This document shows positions 21,067-33,018 of a DNA stretch of 64,000 nt, one piece after another (position 1 is the first letter of the stretch; each line of letters begins with the position of its first letter). The position numbers were made by a program, and so were the translations under genes. Below the pieces are notes generated by a model. It was not told where the DNA came from. It searched no databases and was given only the letters and a program-made list of their open reading frames with translations. Source of the stretch: Pseudorasbora parva (lineage: Eukaryota; Chordata; Actinopteri; Cypriniformes; Gobionidae); contig NC_090174.1 in NCBI RefSeq assembly GCF_024679245.1, forward strand, positions 21,316,524-21,380,523, in the 5' to 3' direction.

Positions 21067-23987
21067 GAAGCATTAAGTTCAAAGCATAACTTACAGTCCT
21101 GTTTTATCCTTTCCTAGACCACTTGATGTGACTAAACTGCATTTAAACTGACCAAAGAGCAATGTCAATTTATGTCATCTGATATTAGATATAATGATAA
21201 TAGTAACCTGTTTTGGGTCTAGACTCAGTATCTGAATGTGGATGTCATTTGCAGAAAATCCTCCTGAAACACTAAGCGTTAACAGATCTTTGAAGTACTT
21301 TGGTTGATGGATAATCTGGTATGAGATGGAAAGCCATGAGTGCTTTTTCAGCAAATGATTCTATACCTGCTGCATTTCTGAAGCGATAAATAAAATATTG
21401 CTCTTGCGCTCCTTACAGATATGAAATGCTTCAGTAAATTGTCCCTCATGTGGAATAATGGTAAAGGTGTGCTCAGTATCACCCTCTTTCCTCTCTTCTC
21501 CTTCCTGAACAACTCAGTATCACTGCTATAGGTACTATGGGCTAATACAGCTGTTTCCAGTCTCCTAATGTTTAGAAGTCTTAGAAGTTACATTTATAGA
21601 ATGATAAAGCTAAGAATATTATGATTTTTTTTTTACAAAATTATTTCATAGAAATCACCACAATGTTGCTAGGGTGTTATGGGTGATTGTCAGGGCATTA
21701 TTATCTGGTTGTTGCAATCTGGTTGAGGCACAACAGGCAAGAAAAGACATAAAATAATTTTTTTATCTTTTAAAAATATTTAAGTTGATTTCTCTGCTTG
21801 GAGACAGAAGATGGAGCTCTCTCTGGGCTAAAAATTGGAATGAGTTTTGGGGTTGAGGACTGGGGAAGGGAGTCTGATTTCAGTGCTGCCTGGACAGATG
21901 TACACGCTCGATCTGCCACCTTTGCCCCCAGGTCCTTACTGTTTAAGATTTGTTCCTGGGCTCTGGAAAACACGTGTGTCCAGGAGGGGATGTAACCCTT
22001 GGAGAGGCAGAGGGTAGTGGCTTGGGGTGAACTGGAGCGCTTGCATGACAATCTTCCTTGTCCTCTTTAGCTACATCAACAAGGAAATATGAACCACTTA
22101 AATAGAGGAGCAGGCATTAATCACAGAGTCACCCCAGCTCACCAGATGGGAAAGATGGAGGAACTCCTCCACATTTCACTCTAAAGGCCATACTAAATAT
22201 TATACTAAAGGCCATAAAAAATATTAAGGAGTCCATACGTTGTAACTTAGTGCTCATTTATGTCAAAGCTATCCGTTCCTTTATCGATATGTGAAAAGCA
22301 CCAGGGGTCATTATAGGGATATGTTATTATGTTAACTTAATATTTAATGTATTAAGTTTTGCTATGTACAAGTGTATGTCTTTTGAATTAAGACATAGAC
22401 TTGTACATAGAATGTTCCTGCCTGCCAAAATGGCATCGCAAACAGAATGGCTCACATGACCTCCGGAGCTCTATATGGCAAAACTTATATCTATGTTCTC
22501 GGCATGACCTAAAGAATATATTAAGATCAGATTAATTATAATTTGATTTTATCATTTAATCAAAAGGACTGTAATTGTTTCCACTTCGTCAAATAAGTTT
22601 GCTTGTTATTCGAGAACGGTTTGAACAATCAACTTGAATTCCATAACTTGTCAGCATGGTTTGACATGCGAGAACCAATGAGATTTATTAAGCAGCACAT
22701 TTTTGAGCTTCCATTAGAACCAGTGAGGTTCATTCTCACTCATCAAGCAGGTTCGGTTGAGCTTCTGTTTATATGTGAATTTGTGTTCCAAAGATGAACA
22801 AAAATCTTACGGTTTGGAACAGCATGAGGGTCATTTAAATTTTTTGGGTGAACTATCCCTTTAAGGTCTTTATTATGTTTGCTTGGAAAAAGATACATGG
22901 ACAAAAATAACATGCTGTAATGCTTGAAATAAAAGTGTATGTTGTTGTTGTTGTTGTTGTTTACCATAAACATATATCTGAATTAGTTAATAAAGCTCTT
23001 CTGGGATACACTTAGATGTGTTTTAGGGATGGTTTGGGATGGAAGTAAGTTCTGCAGGACCATGGCTGCCCAGGAGTTAAATGGCCCTTTTGTAAGGCCT
23101 TTAATTAGTGATGACTGAACAGCTTATCATTTATTACAGTCCCACAGTATCAGTTGGGTTGCCCTAAGATTGTGATTAGGCTCAAGACTTAAATCATGAT
23201 AATCTAATAACTTTGGAATTACAAACAGATTTCATCTCAACTCTAAAAACGGTCTGCAGACATTACTTTCAGTACAGCTGGAGGTCGCTTCTTCTTCTTC
23301 AGTGGACTTCAAGCTCTGTCTCTCACACAGAAAAGTGACAAGGCTGCCTTGTTCCTCATCAAATATACATGCACTTTGTCTTCTAACACATTTGCATAGT
23401 GAAGCCGCAAAAATACCTTTCTCTGTTCTTGTGAGGCAGGCAAAATGAGTGGACCGCATAATTCCTGTCCCACAGAATTTGCTCAGCTGCCAGAGCAAAT
23501 GACATCACTCAGTTTTTCCAAAAAAGCACATCATGTTTCAAAAATCTCTCGCTGTCTCTTTTTTCCTGAAGGATGTCCTGAAGCTCAGTAAGCATGAAAG
23601 GATTTAATGAAATGTTTCAGTCATCAAACACACATCCTTACATCGGTTTTTCCCCTTTTTCCATCTCAAAGATGAGGGCAGCATTTTAATGACTTAGAAA
23701 GAATTAGAAACACGCCACATAATTATTATCACTGTTAGGCGCATGACAGAATAGGTTCTCTGAATATATTTAAAGGGCATTTTGTTTATTGAAATGCATC
23801 AACTCCCACTGATTCCCTATTGAAGCCCTTGCCTTGACAAACCTAAATAGAGATAGTTATTTTTTTTTTTCCAATAATGTCACAATCTCACTGCATCTCT
23901 CCATATGTTTCATTGTACTTGAGTCACGTTGTTATGAGCTGTTGGGTCATTACATCTCCCTCGGGCTCAGATGGCTACAGTTAGTTA
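21067..23987. other. Intergenic, no gene seen
   Basis: Holds a MITE end fragment at about 22838-22865 (ttttttgggtgaactatccc) and (GTT)7 at 22941-22961. Frames of up to 93 codons (for example 21770-22051 on the minus strand) have no recognised motif. No exon or RNA gene that I can support. Confidence 0.5.
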
Positions 23988-25358
23988 AAGGGGGGGGGGG
24001 GGGGGGTGAAATGCTGTTTCATGCATACTGAGCTTTTTACACTGTTAAAGACTTGGATTCCCATCCTAAACATAGACAAAGTTTCAAAAACTAATGTTGG
24101 ACGTTTGATGGAGTATTTCTGTGTCAAAAATACTCCTTCCGGTTTCTCACAAGTTTCGGAGAGTTTTTTCTGAGTATGGGTCCGCTTGACGTCGACAGAG
24201 CGGAAGGTCCTTGTATGGGCCATACAGGCTCTTCTCCCAGAAGGGTGTGCGCGCGCGTGACTAGAGCGAGAGAGGAAATGCACACCCATAAACACTCTCT
24301 CAGGTGCAGAGCCACTCGTCTGAGCAACACGTCTGTCGCGCCGCGCTCCACTTTATTCCTATGGGTGACGTCGAGCGACCTTCAACGCTTCAGCACAGCA
24401 TTCCGGGAAGGCAGCGCTGCATTTGAACCGATTTGAACGCAGAAATGACGAGAAGCGTCACATCACGCTGGATCTCCACGGTCATTGCTGTCACAGGACT
24501 TCACGAAATCAACAGTTACCAAAAAAGTGTGTTTTTGACGGAGCGGTCCCAACGATAAAGGTTCACGGTAGTGCGCGGTGAGTAAAACTGCTTCAAATGT
24601 CTGTTGTTGGCTATCGTCGCGTAAGTAAACATCAGTAAACAACACGATCGTGTATAACGTTAGTTAATTTATCAATGGAGCATGCGATCTATGGTGTGTG
24701 TTAAAATACATTTGTTTAGCTGACCACTATAGGTGTCAGTTTGTTTATTGTAAAACCACCCAAAATAAAACTAGGGGAGGTTCTCACAAAGCGTGCTTCG
24801 TCATTCAAATGCGCTAAAGGTTAGTCCATTGTTGGTCTATGTATAACGTTACACTAATCTGACGTGCAAAACCGTTTTGCTTCCTACTCTTCCTACTGTT
24901 GTTCCTACTAATGTTTAGTCGCATACAATAGTCCATAAACCGAATCTTGTCCTCATAAACTGCGAGTAAACACTCACAAATGTTGACAGACCACTAAATA
25001 CAGTACACAGAGACGGACGTCCTGCTGTTGTTGCTGTTTCTCCTGTTCAATTTATTTTATCCTCCGGATCTGATTCTGGATCATATCTGTATTAGTTGAA
25101 TCTGGGTAGCGTTTTCTTCTCCACGCTTGAGGACGTCATCGCTTTGTGTGCGCTCGTCATTCTTTAGCTCCGCCCACTCGATACGCCTCCAGGCACTCGT
25201 TTTTTTTTTCCGGAAAGACTCGGTACAGCCTATATTTCTTTTATAAATATAATAAAACTAAAGACTTTTCGGAGATATGAAGGATGCAATACTACTCTAT
25301 AGGTACTCAAGATTGGCATGAGATTGACTGAAACTGAGTGTTTCACCCCCACCCCCCC
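23988..25358. mobile_element. Large non-autonomous DNA transposon, about 1.37 kb
   Basis: Left end is a run of 17 G (23990-24006) then tgaaatgctgtttcatgca; right end is gagtgtttcacccccacccc, so the termini are inverted repeats (gggggtgaaac...). The interior is GC- and CpG-richer than its flanks (gacgtc, cgcgcgcg, ctccgcccac). That could be mistaken for a promoter or first exon, but it matches the style of repeated cyprinid elements. No transposase frame. Confidence 0.6.
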
Positions 25359-25559
25359 AAATCAGCTTGTCATTTATTTAAGAACTAACATTGATTTTGT
25401 CAACATTGTGACTGAGACTGACATAAATAAGTAAAAAAAATAAATGTTTTTTAACATTATTTAAAAAACTTAACATTATTTTAGAAATGTTTGTATATCA
25501 AATCTGTAGTAAGCTAAGTAAGCTATGTAAGCTAACTCCCAGAATTGGAAATAAGATGG

Positions 25560-26290
25560 GGGGGGGGGCAGAGTTTTAGGTGATGATACACAGGCAAATT
25601 GTTAAGCAATGTTGTTAGGCAAATCCTGAAGAGGTTACAATTGGCCAAAGAACACACTGACTGGCCTAAAGAGAAATGGCACAGTATTTTATGGAGTGAT
25701 GAAAGCAGATTGTTCTTTTGGGATCTAGGGGCCACAGACTTCAGTCGAATTCAGGCCACAGTACACTGTGAATACAGTGAAGCATGGTGGCGCAAGCATC
25801 ATGATATGGTGAAGTTTCTCATATTATGGTGTTAGGCATATTTTTCACGCTCCAGGGATCATGGGTCAGTTTGAGTACATCAAAATACTTAAAGAGGTCA
25901 TGTTGCCTTATTCCGAAGAGGAAATGCCCATGAAATGGATGTTTCAATAATACAACGACCCCAAACACACCGGTAAGCGAGCAGCATCTTGGTTCCAGAC
26001 CAACTAGATTAACGTTAGGGAGTGGCCAGCCCTATGCCCGGACCGTTATACAATACAAAACTTGTGGGGTGACATCAAAAATGCTGTTTCTGGAGCAAAA
26101 CCAACAGGAATTGTGGTATGTAGCACAATCGTCTTAGGTTGGAATACCTGTTCAGCTGCCAGATGTTGGTCAACTTCATGCAACACAGATGTAAAGAAGT
26201 TCCTAGAAATGCTCCCAATGCATTTACGTGTATTGAAATAAATGTTATTACAAGGATTTAGAGCTTTACTCACTTAACACACTATTTTGA
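25560..26290 (+). pseudogene. Tc1-like transposase remnant
   Basis: Plus-strand fragments read [20 protein letters not shown] then SRLFFW, which is the catalytic block around the first Asp of Tc1-like DDE transposases; further on, aacttgtggggtgacatc reads LWGD. Sequence between is full of stops and shifts. No terminal repeat was identified. A dead relic. Confidence 0.75.
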
Positions 26291-28569
26291 ACACAACTGT
26301 GTCTATACAAACTGTGTATATTCATGCAATCAGTTTTGTTCAACATTTCACCTCAAATATTCCTGTGGATAGAAAGGAGCGGATGCTCCGGTGGGATTTC
26401 TGAGAGCAGCTTTTGACACAAGAAAAAGAAGAGAGGGGAAAGAGAAAAATAACCTTGCCTTATACAGTGCATCTTTACTTATGAATTTATCATGACCATG
26501 TCTGTACAATACACTGGAATCTCAGCCTTCTTTAATATTTGAATGTTTAATAATTCATATAATAAAATATGGTTCTCCAACTACCTCCTCTTAGCAGCAC
26601 TCAAAGTGGTCCAACAGGAGGGACAATAAGTCAGTGGCAGGAAAGAGTTTAAAGTGGGACTGAAAGTCAGAGTGAAGTGAGAGTGTGTGTTTGATAGAAA
26701 GACGAAGTACAAGAATTGAACATTTGGCAAATATTTAGGTCACTTGCAACTTAAAAACATTAACTAGCCTAAAGTTGTAATTTTCTAACCTTTTTTTACA
26801 CTTTGCATCTGCAACTTGAGGAGCATTTTGCTAGAATCATGAGAATAACTCTATGGAGCATATGATATGGCATTGTTTACTACACACTCTTTGTCAAAAC
26901 TAGATCATCTTAAGTAGTTTAGGCACCAGAATACAATAATGTAGGCACACATCTCAAAAGTACAGGGTATTGTTTACTAATTCTTAAACAAGTCTGCAGC
27001 TAGAGGAAAGTCCAAATTCATATTTGGCAGTATGTTGCCACCACTGCAAGCGATATTTACCATACAAAATACCTATGCCTACTTTAAATAACGCGTTTGC
27101 GATTCAATATCAGAACCGCGGGATTCGCTTCAACTCTATTGTGAATGATCGTGTGATGAGTGGGGAGAGGTTGACACACTGAGATGTGGGACGTGACTCC
27201 AGCAGACGCTCTTCTCTCAGCTCTCAGTGCTTAAAGTCATCGACTATATGTTCAGGGATCATTTTGTCTGATCTATGTTTTATAGAAAGTTCATTCCGCC
27301 TGGACATGTGACCTCGTAAAAGCGATTTTGTTTGTAGTTTGTGGGGAAATTCGCCGGATGCGTTGGACAAGTGCCATATGTTCTGTAGATACCATAATGT
27401 GAGTATACAATATATACAGTTTAAGTTGTGGTTATGTGACAATTATATTATAAAAATGTGTAGTATGTTAATAATAGCCTATTATGGGTCGCTGTATGAT
27501 TGTCACAGAAAATTGTCGATCTGAAAATCAGTATAGCCTACAAAGTTGTCACTAATTTATATTTCTTCAGTTAATTCTAAATATTGATTGGCTCTTTTTT
27601 TACATGTACGTCTAATGATTGAATACGATTGTTACCCCAAATCCATACAGCTTTATTTAGACCTGTGGAACGTGTTTGTATTATTTGCGTGTTTATATTC
27701 CAGTAAAAAGTTAAATATTCTTAAAGTAGGCTACTTTAGAAATCATGTTAGTTGGTTGTTAACTGATGGTGACCTTTAGATTCGGTTATATAAAGCTTTG
27801 CCAGTGATTTGTGCAAATGGGTGTGTAGTTTATTTGGGCTTGAATGAGTCTCTGGCCTGAGGTAAGTCCAAATACTGTCATCACAAAATCTAAAATTCTA
27901 TTTGAGGGGCCCTTTCTGATTCACTTGTCTAGTTGCACCTTCATTTGCATTTGACATAGACATAGACAGGATTGTAACAGTAAACAACACTGACTGACTA
28001 ATTTGTAGTCTAATTATGACTGAATAACCTGAGCTTTGTAAATTTGTTTGGACTGTTACATGTTATTCCATAGACATCCTGTTGAAACTGTGCAAATCTG
28101 CTTTTGGAAGTATCATTTAATGCATCATTGATCAGTGTATTATTCTGCTGCTGTGGCATATGTTTGGATATTTTTCCATAATTACTGAATTCATAACAAA
28201 AGTGCATGAAATAGGCATCAGATGGCTACATGTATGATTCAATAGAGAGTGGTAGTGCTTTAGATTCATGAGTAGTCCTGACCAATATACGTGCTGATGA
28301 CTGACGCTGTTTAAATAATAATAGTGAATAAATATACTATATGCTGATATACAATCAAACCAAAAATTATTCAGACACCAGATTTATTGGGTGTATCATG
28401 TTATTGGGTGCAGGGGCGAGGATAGCAAAATAAAGCATACTGTGACATATTATACCCCAAAAATTCTTCAAACAGTGGACTACCAGTACAATTTATAGAA
28501 ACGTGGGACCAAAATTATTCAGACATTTTGACCTGACCATGTTTGCTGACCATGTTGTGTTTTTTCTTG

Positions 28570-28654
<85 letters not shown>

Positions 28655-28897
28655 ATATATTTCATAAAAAACATACTGATCCCAGACTTTTGAAAGGTAG
28701 TGTATTTCAGCCATATAAAATCTATATCAATCGGCCTCTAATCCTATTAACATAAACCCAGTAGCTTATCAAGAATGTGTATGTCAGTCTTAGCAATATG
28801 TGAGGCAGTTGTTTTGTTTTTGCATCCAAAACGTATATTTCTTGTCTCTGTTTTTTGTCTTTATGGCAGCCCAGTTTGTTGATGGAGAGGATTTCGA
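26291..28897. other. Region upstream of fam163b; possible 5' UTR exons
   Basis: No coding exon. Two splice-donor-like sites could end noncoding first exons of fam163b: GAG|GTAAGT at 27859-27867 and AAT|GTGAGTAT at about 27396-27406. The stretch 27070-27398 is locally less AT-rich and contains ggactccagcagacgctctt. Neither exon nor promoter can be proved from sequence alone. Confidence 0.3.
28573..28648. repeat. (AT)n microsatellite
   Basis: Pure AT run of about 76 bp, 250 bp upstream of the fam163b coding exon. Frames reading Tyr-Ile repeats here are artefacts. Confidence 0.97.
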
Positions 28898-29532
28898 ATG
28901 ACAGCCGGCACAGTGGTCATCACAGGTGGAATTTTAGCTGCAGTCATCTTGCTAACTATTGTCACAGTTTTGTGTTACTGTAGGCTGCAGGTAATCCTCC
29001 TATACTTCTTGTCTTTTAAGTAACTCCCTCTCCTCTCCTAACTTACATACTGAGTGTGACGTCTCACTCTGTCCATTAGTACTACTGCTGTAGAAGAGAA
29101 GAGTCGGAGGAGGGGGAGGAGGAGGCTGACGTTGCCAAAGCATCACCAAATCCACTGCGCCAACCAAGTCCACCTGAGAGTCCACTGAGTCTTCAACATT
29201 TCCCTGAATACGCATCCTCCAACCAGCTGCTAATGACTACAGAGCCTTTTGAGCCCAATGGGCCAGTCAGCTACTCTCCGTACACCCCGCGCATGCCCTA
29301 CAAGCCGCCTCGCTCGTACACATTCTGCCCCTCCTGCTCGGGGTATCTGCCGCTGTACATGAGCCCACAGGAAGGTCTGCACAATGGAGGTGGCAGGATC
29401 AGCTACAGGACTCTGCAGCAGGACGAATTAGACCTCCCAATGGATACGCCCAGCTTCCACAAACTCAACCTCATCCGCTCGGTCACCATGCAGGAAGTGC
29501 TGACTCATCACAGCATCAGCACAGATGTGTAG
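28870..29532 (+). CDS. fam163b: FAM163B-like small membrane protein, two coding exons
   Basis: Coding parts 28898-28990 and 29080-29532 join in phase 0 across an 89-bp GT-AG intron to 181 codons. The start [19 protein letters not shown] is the near-invariant FAM163 N-terminus, containing the single transmembrane segment (about residues 6-27), followed by a Cys-rich YCRLQYYCC stretch, an acidic [11 protein letters not shown] run and the conserved C-terminal SISTDV. The family (FAM163A, also called NDSP, and FAM163B) is about 167 aa in human; this copy is slightly longer in the middle. The C-terminal part (DELDLP... LNLIRS) resembles FAM163B more than FAM163A, and adamtsl2 next door matches human 9q34.2. 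Molecular function is not established; expression of the family is mainly neural. An acceptor at 28868-28869 (tggcag) implies an upstream noncoding exon, so the span begins at 28870. Confidence 0.9.
28898..28990 (+). CDS. fam163b: fam163b coding exon 1
   Basis: 31 codons from ATG ACA GCC to CTG CAG, followed by donor gtaatc. Encodes the whole N-terminus and membrane segment. Phase 0 at the junction, as expected for FAM163 genes. Confidence 0.92.
29080..29532 (+). CDS. fam163b: fam163b coding exon 2
   Basis: Acceptor ccattag, then TAC TAC TGC TGT; 150 codons and TAG. Encodes the cytoplasmic-type tail: acidic run, Pro/Ser-rich middle, [18 protein letters not shown] and terminal SISTDV. Confidence 0.93.
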   Translation, partial: YYCCRREESEEGEEEADVAKASPNPLRQPSPPESPLSLQHFPEYASSNQLLMTTEPFEPNGPVSYSPYTPRMPYKPPRSYTFCPSCSGYLPLYMSPQEGLHNGGGRISYRTLQQDELDLPMDTPSFHKLNLIRSVTMQEVLTHHSISTDV

Positions 29533-29820
29533 CACCTCGCATTCACCACCAGAAATAGTGTGTGATACACCTTTGTTGTTTTCTGTGCCCAGTGCTTAAT
29601 TTTATTCATTTTATTTCATTTAGATCCAATACTGTTTATTTATTTAATTATTATCAGGATAGTCATGTGCACTGCAAAAAAAACACAAAAAAACATTCAA
29701 ACTAACAATCTGAAGAAAAAGAAAAAAAAGGCTGAAGAAAAGGCAAATATCAGCAATATTTGTAACGTTTCCTGACATTTCCTTTATCCCTTATAAGAAA
29801 AGGTTCTATATAGACCCTTA

Positions 29821-30568
29821 AAGGGTTAGTTCACCCAAAAATGAAAATTCTGTCATTAATTACTTACCCTCATGCCATTCGACACCCGTCAGACCTCCGT
29901 TCATCTTCGGAACACAAATGAAGATATTTTTGTTGAAATCCGATGACTCAGAAAGGCCTCCATTGGCCACAATATAATTTCCTCTCTCAAGACCCATAAA
30001 GGCACTAAAGACGTCGTTAAAAAGTCCATCTCACTACAGGGGTTCAACAGTCATTGTATGAAGCGACAAGAGTAGTTTTTGTGCGCAAAAAAAACAACTA
30101 AGTAGCGACTTATATAGTGATGGCTGATTTCAAAACACGTCTTCCTGACGCCTCGGAGCTTAATGATTCAGCGTATCGATTCAAGATTTGGATCGCGTGT
30201 AAAACCGCCTAACTGCTGAAATCACGTGACTATGGCGATCCGAACCGCTGATTCATAATGGTTTGAAGCTTTACGAAGCCGTGTTTTGAAATCGGGGGGT
30301 GTTATAAAAAAACTATTCTCGTCGCTTCATAAAATGATTGTAGAGCCACTGTAGTGAGATGGACATTTTAACGACTTCTTTAGTAACTTTTATGGGTCTT
30401 GAGAGAGGAAATGATATTGTGGCCAATGGAGGCCTTTCTAAGTCATCGGATTTCAACAAAAATATCTTAATTTGTGTTCCGAAGATGAGAAAAGGTCTTA
30501 TGGGTGTCGAAGAACATTAGGGTGAGTAATTGATGACAGAATTTTCATTTTGGGGTGAACTAACCCTT
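29821..30568. mobile_element. Long foldback MITE, about 750 bp
   Basis: Ends aagggttagttcacccaaaa and ttttggggtgaactaaccct. The two arms are near-complementary for about 240 bases each (for example gatttcaacaaaaatatctt on the right against its complement on the left; ctctctcaagacccataaa against its complement). It lies just downstream of the fam163b stop and may be part of its 3' UTR. Confidence 0.85.
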
Positions 30569-30582
30569 TAAAGGGTTCTGTT

Positions 30583-30989
30583 ACACTGTAAAAAAAAAAA
30601 AAAATTGGTTGTTTTTTGTTGGTTTAACTTAAAAAATTAGTAACCTGGTTGCCTTAAAATTTTGAGTTTATTGAAATAAAAAATTTGAGTTGATACAATG
30701 AAGGAAATTTGTTTAATAAATAGAAACTCAAAATATTTTTGTATCTGAACCACATAAAAAAATTGATAAATCATGAAAATAGCACACTTTGGCATGTTTC
30801 ACTGCATCATCAGAAATAAAACACACACAATTGCCCAATATGCTTACAAAATCTTTTAATAATATTTTAATAAGGGTTGTCGAATCTCAAAAAATCTTCA
30901 TTGTATTAACTCAAAAAATGTATTTCAATGAACTCAAAATTTTAAGGCAACCAGGTAACTTTTTTTCTAAATATTTTTTTACAGTGTAG
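30583..30989. mobile_element. MITE with ACACTGTAAAAAA ends
   Basis: Starts acactgtaaaaaaa and ends tttttttacagtgta. Inner matching words on the two arms are aacctggttgccttaaaatt and attttaaggcaaccaggt. Non-coding palindromic element, adjacent to the previous MITE. Confidence 0.8.
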
Positions 30990-31211
30990 GTGAGCCCCTT
31001 TTTGGTATAAATGATTCTTTAACACTGAGTCAAGAACCCTAGGGTTAGAACCGCACTGAACTTTTTTTTTTCTAAGAGTGTAGAACACAATAAAAAGCCA
31101 TGCGTAATTCAAAATGTGGGTAAAAACCCTGTGAAATATAAATATAGAAAATTCCCTCCTATTAACACAGGGCATTGTGTCCTATTTGTACAGACTTTTC
31201 TTAGACTGTGT

Positions 31212-31217
31212 AATAAA
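31212..31217 (+). terminator. Candidate polyadenylation signal for fam163b
   Basis: AATAAA at 31212-31217, with another at 31378-31383. Using either would give a 3' UTR of about 1.7-1.9 kb that includes two MITEs. No earlier AATAAA stands out after the stop. Confidence 0.35.
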
Positions 31218-31989
31218 AGCATTTGCTTTATTATTCATACGGTCACTCTTCATATGTAAGTAATCAATAGGGCTTTTTATTGGCATGAGAACTAGAGAGT
31301 AACATTTTGATATATTTGATATTGTTTCACATGGATTTGTCTATCACAGATATTTACTGCTGTACTGAAAACAGATTAATAAAAGATATGTTGGTATGAT
31401 TTGGTATGATTAAACTGAAAGTGGTGTGGATGTACAATGTATTTAAGTTGTGAAATGATAATATCACCTGCGATCTGTAGTTTTACATGTAGGATCATGA
31501 CTTTGTGTGCGTGTTTGTGTAATCTATTTAACTGATTTTATAATTATCTGCATTCTCATATTTGTGTGTAGTGACTTTGCATTGATTTTGATCCAGAATA
31601 ACTCTGAAGTCACCAGAATTATGATCTGTTATTGTCTTTTACCTTTTCATTTGTTGATAATTGCGAGATTTGTTAATATTAACAGTTGTTGTGTGAGGGT
31701 TTAATACAGGTTTTGAGCTGTTTTGTCATAAATGAACATATTTAACTGCACATGGTTATTGCTGGCCAGCAGGTGGCATCAGTTATTGTGCAGAAAAAAA
31801 TGAAAAAGGGTCCATACATACTTTGGTAAATTAAAAAACATTTAAGGAGACAGAGTGTGTGTCTGTTTGTGTTATTTATGATGACATTTTTGGAGAATAA
31901 CCTTAATGAAAACTGCTTAAATGTTTTGTAATCTTAATCAATGTATATAATAATAAGTAATTATATAAGTAACTATATAAGTAATTTAC

Positions 31990-33010
31990 ACCAGGGTCAT
32001 TATGTTTACTAAAACTAAAACCATAAAAAAAACTTCACTTAAAACTTTACTAATAAAGTATTTGAGCGTGTTTGACAAGTGCCAAATTGTGATAGCTAGA
32101 CGATTTCCAAAACAGCAGCTCTTGTGGGGTTCCCGGTCTGTAGGGGTCAGTATCGATCAAAAGTGGTTCAAGAAAGGAACAGTGGATAACTGGACACATG
32201 ATCATTGCCGACCAAGGCTCATTGATGTACGTGGGGAGCGAAGACTGGCCCATGTGGTCCGATCAAACAGACAAGCTATAGCTCAAATTGCAGTTAATGC
32301 TGGTTCTGATAGAAAGGTGTCAGAATGCACAGTGCATCGCAGTTTGTTGCATAAGCCAATGTTGACCCGTCCACCACCAAAAGCGCCATGGAGCAATTGA
32401 AGAAGGTGAACTGGTCTGATCACCTTTTCTTTTACATTGTGTCGATGGCTGGGTGTGTGTGTGTGTGTGCACTGCTAACCTGGGGAACAAATGGCACCAG
32501 GATGCACTATGGGAAGGCTAGCCGGCAGAGGCAATGTGATGCTTTTGGCAATGTTCTGCTGGGAAACCATGGATGTTACTTTGACATGTATCATCTACCT
32601 AAGCATTATTGCAGACCATGTACACCCTTTCATGGAAACAGTATTCCCTGGCTGTGCCCTCTTTAAGCAGGATAATGTACCCTGCCACGAATCAAACATG
32701 GTTCAGGAATGGTTTGAGGAGCACAACAATGAGTTTGAGGTTTTGACTTTGCCTCTAAATTCCCCAGATCTCAATCCAATCGAGCATCTGTCGGATGTGC
32801 TGACAAACAAACAAGTCAGATCCGTGGAGATCCCAGCTTGCAACTTACAGCACTTAAGAAAAATATTCTGCTAAGTGCTAACATCTTGGTCCCAGATATC
32901 ACAGCACACCTTTGGGGTTCTTGTGGAGTCCTTGCCTTGACGGGTCAGGGCTGTTTTGGCAGCAAAAGGAGGACCAACACAATATTGATCATAATGTTAT
33001 GCCTGATCTA
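31990..33010 (+). pseudogene. Tc1-like element with broken transposase
   Basis: Plus-strand frames carry an N-terminal helix-turn-helix region (VSIDQKWFKKGTVDNW, RPRLIDVRGERRLAHVVR, CTVHRSLL) and later the end of the catalytic domain (QDNVPCHESNMVQEWFEEHN, SPDLNPIEHLSDVL: second Asp and Glu of the DDE triad). At least two frame changes (near 32395 and 32665) separate them. The right end reads ggtcctcc... then atcataatgttatgcctgatc. A second fragment of the family lies at about 52098-52440, minus strand. Inactive. Confidence 0.75.
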
Positions 33011-33018
33011 TATATATA

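Noticed and set aside
24170..24640. CpG-rich block resembling a promoter or first exon
   Set aside because: It lies between inverted GGGGGTGAAA ends and fits a non-autonomous cyprinid transposon; no gene follows.
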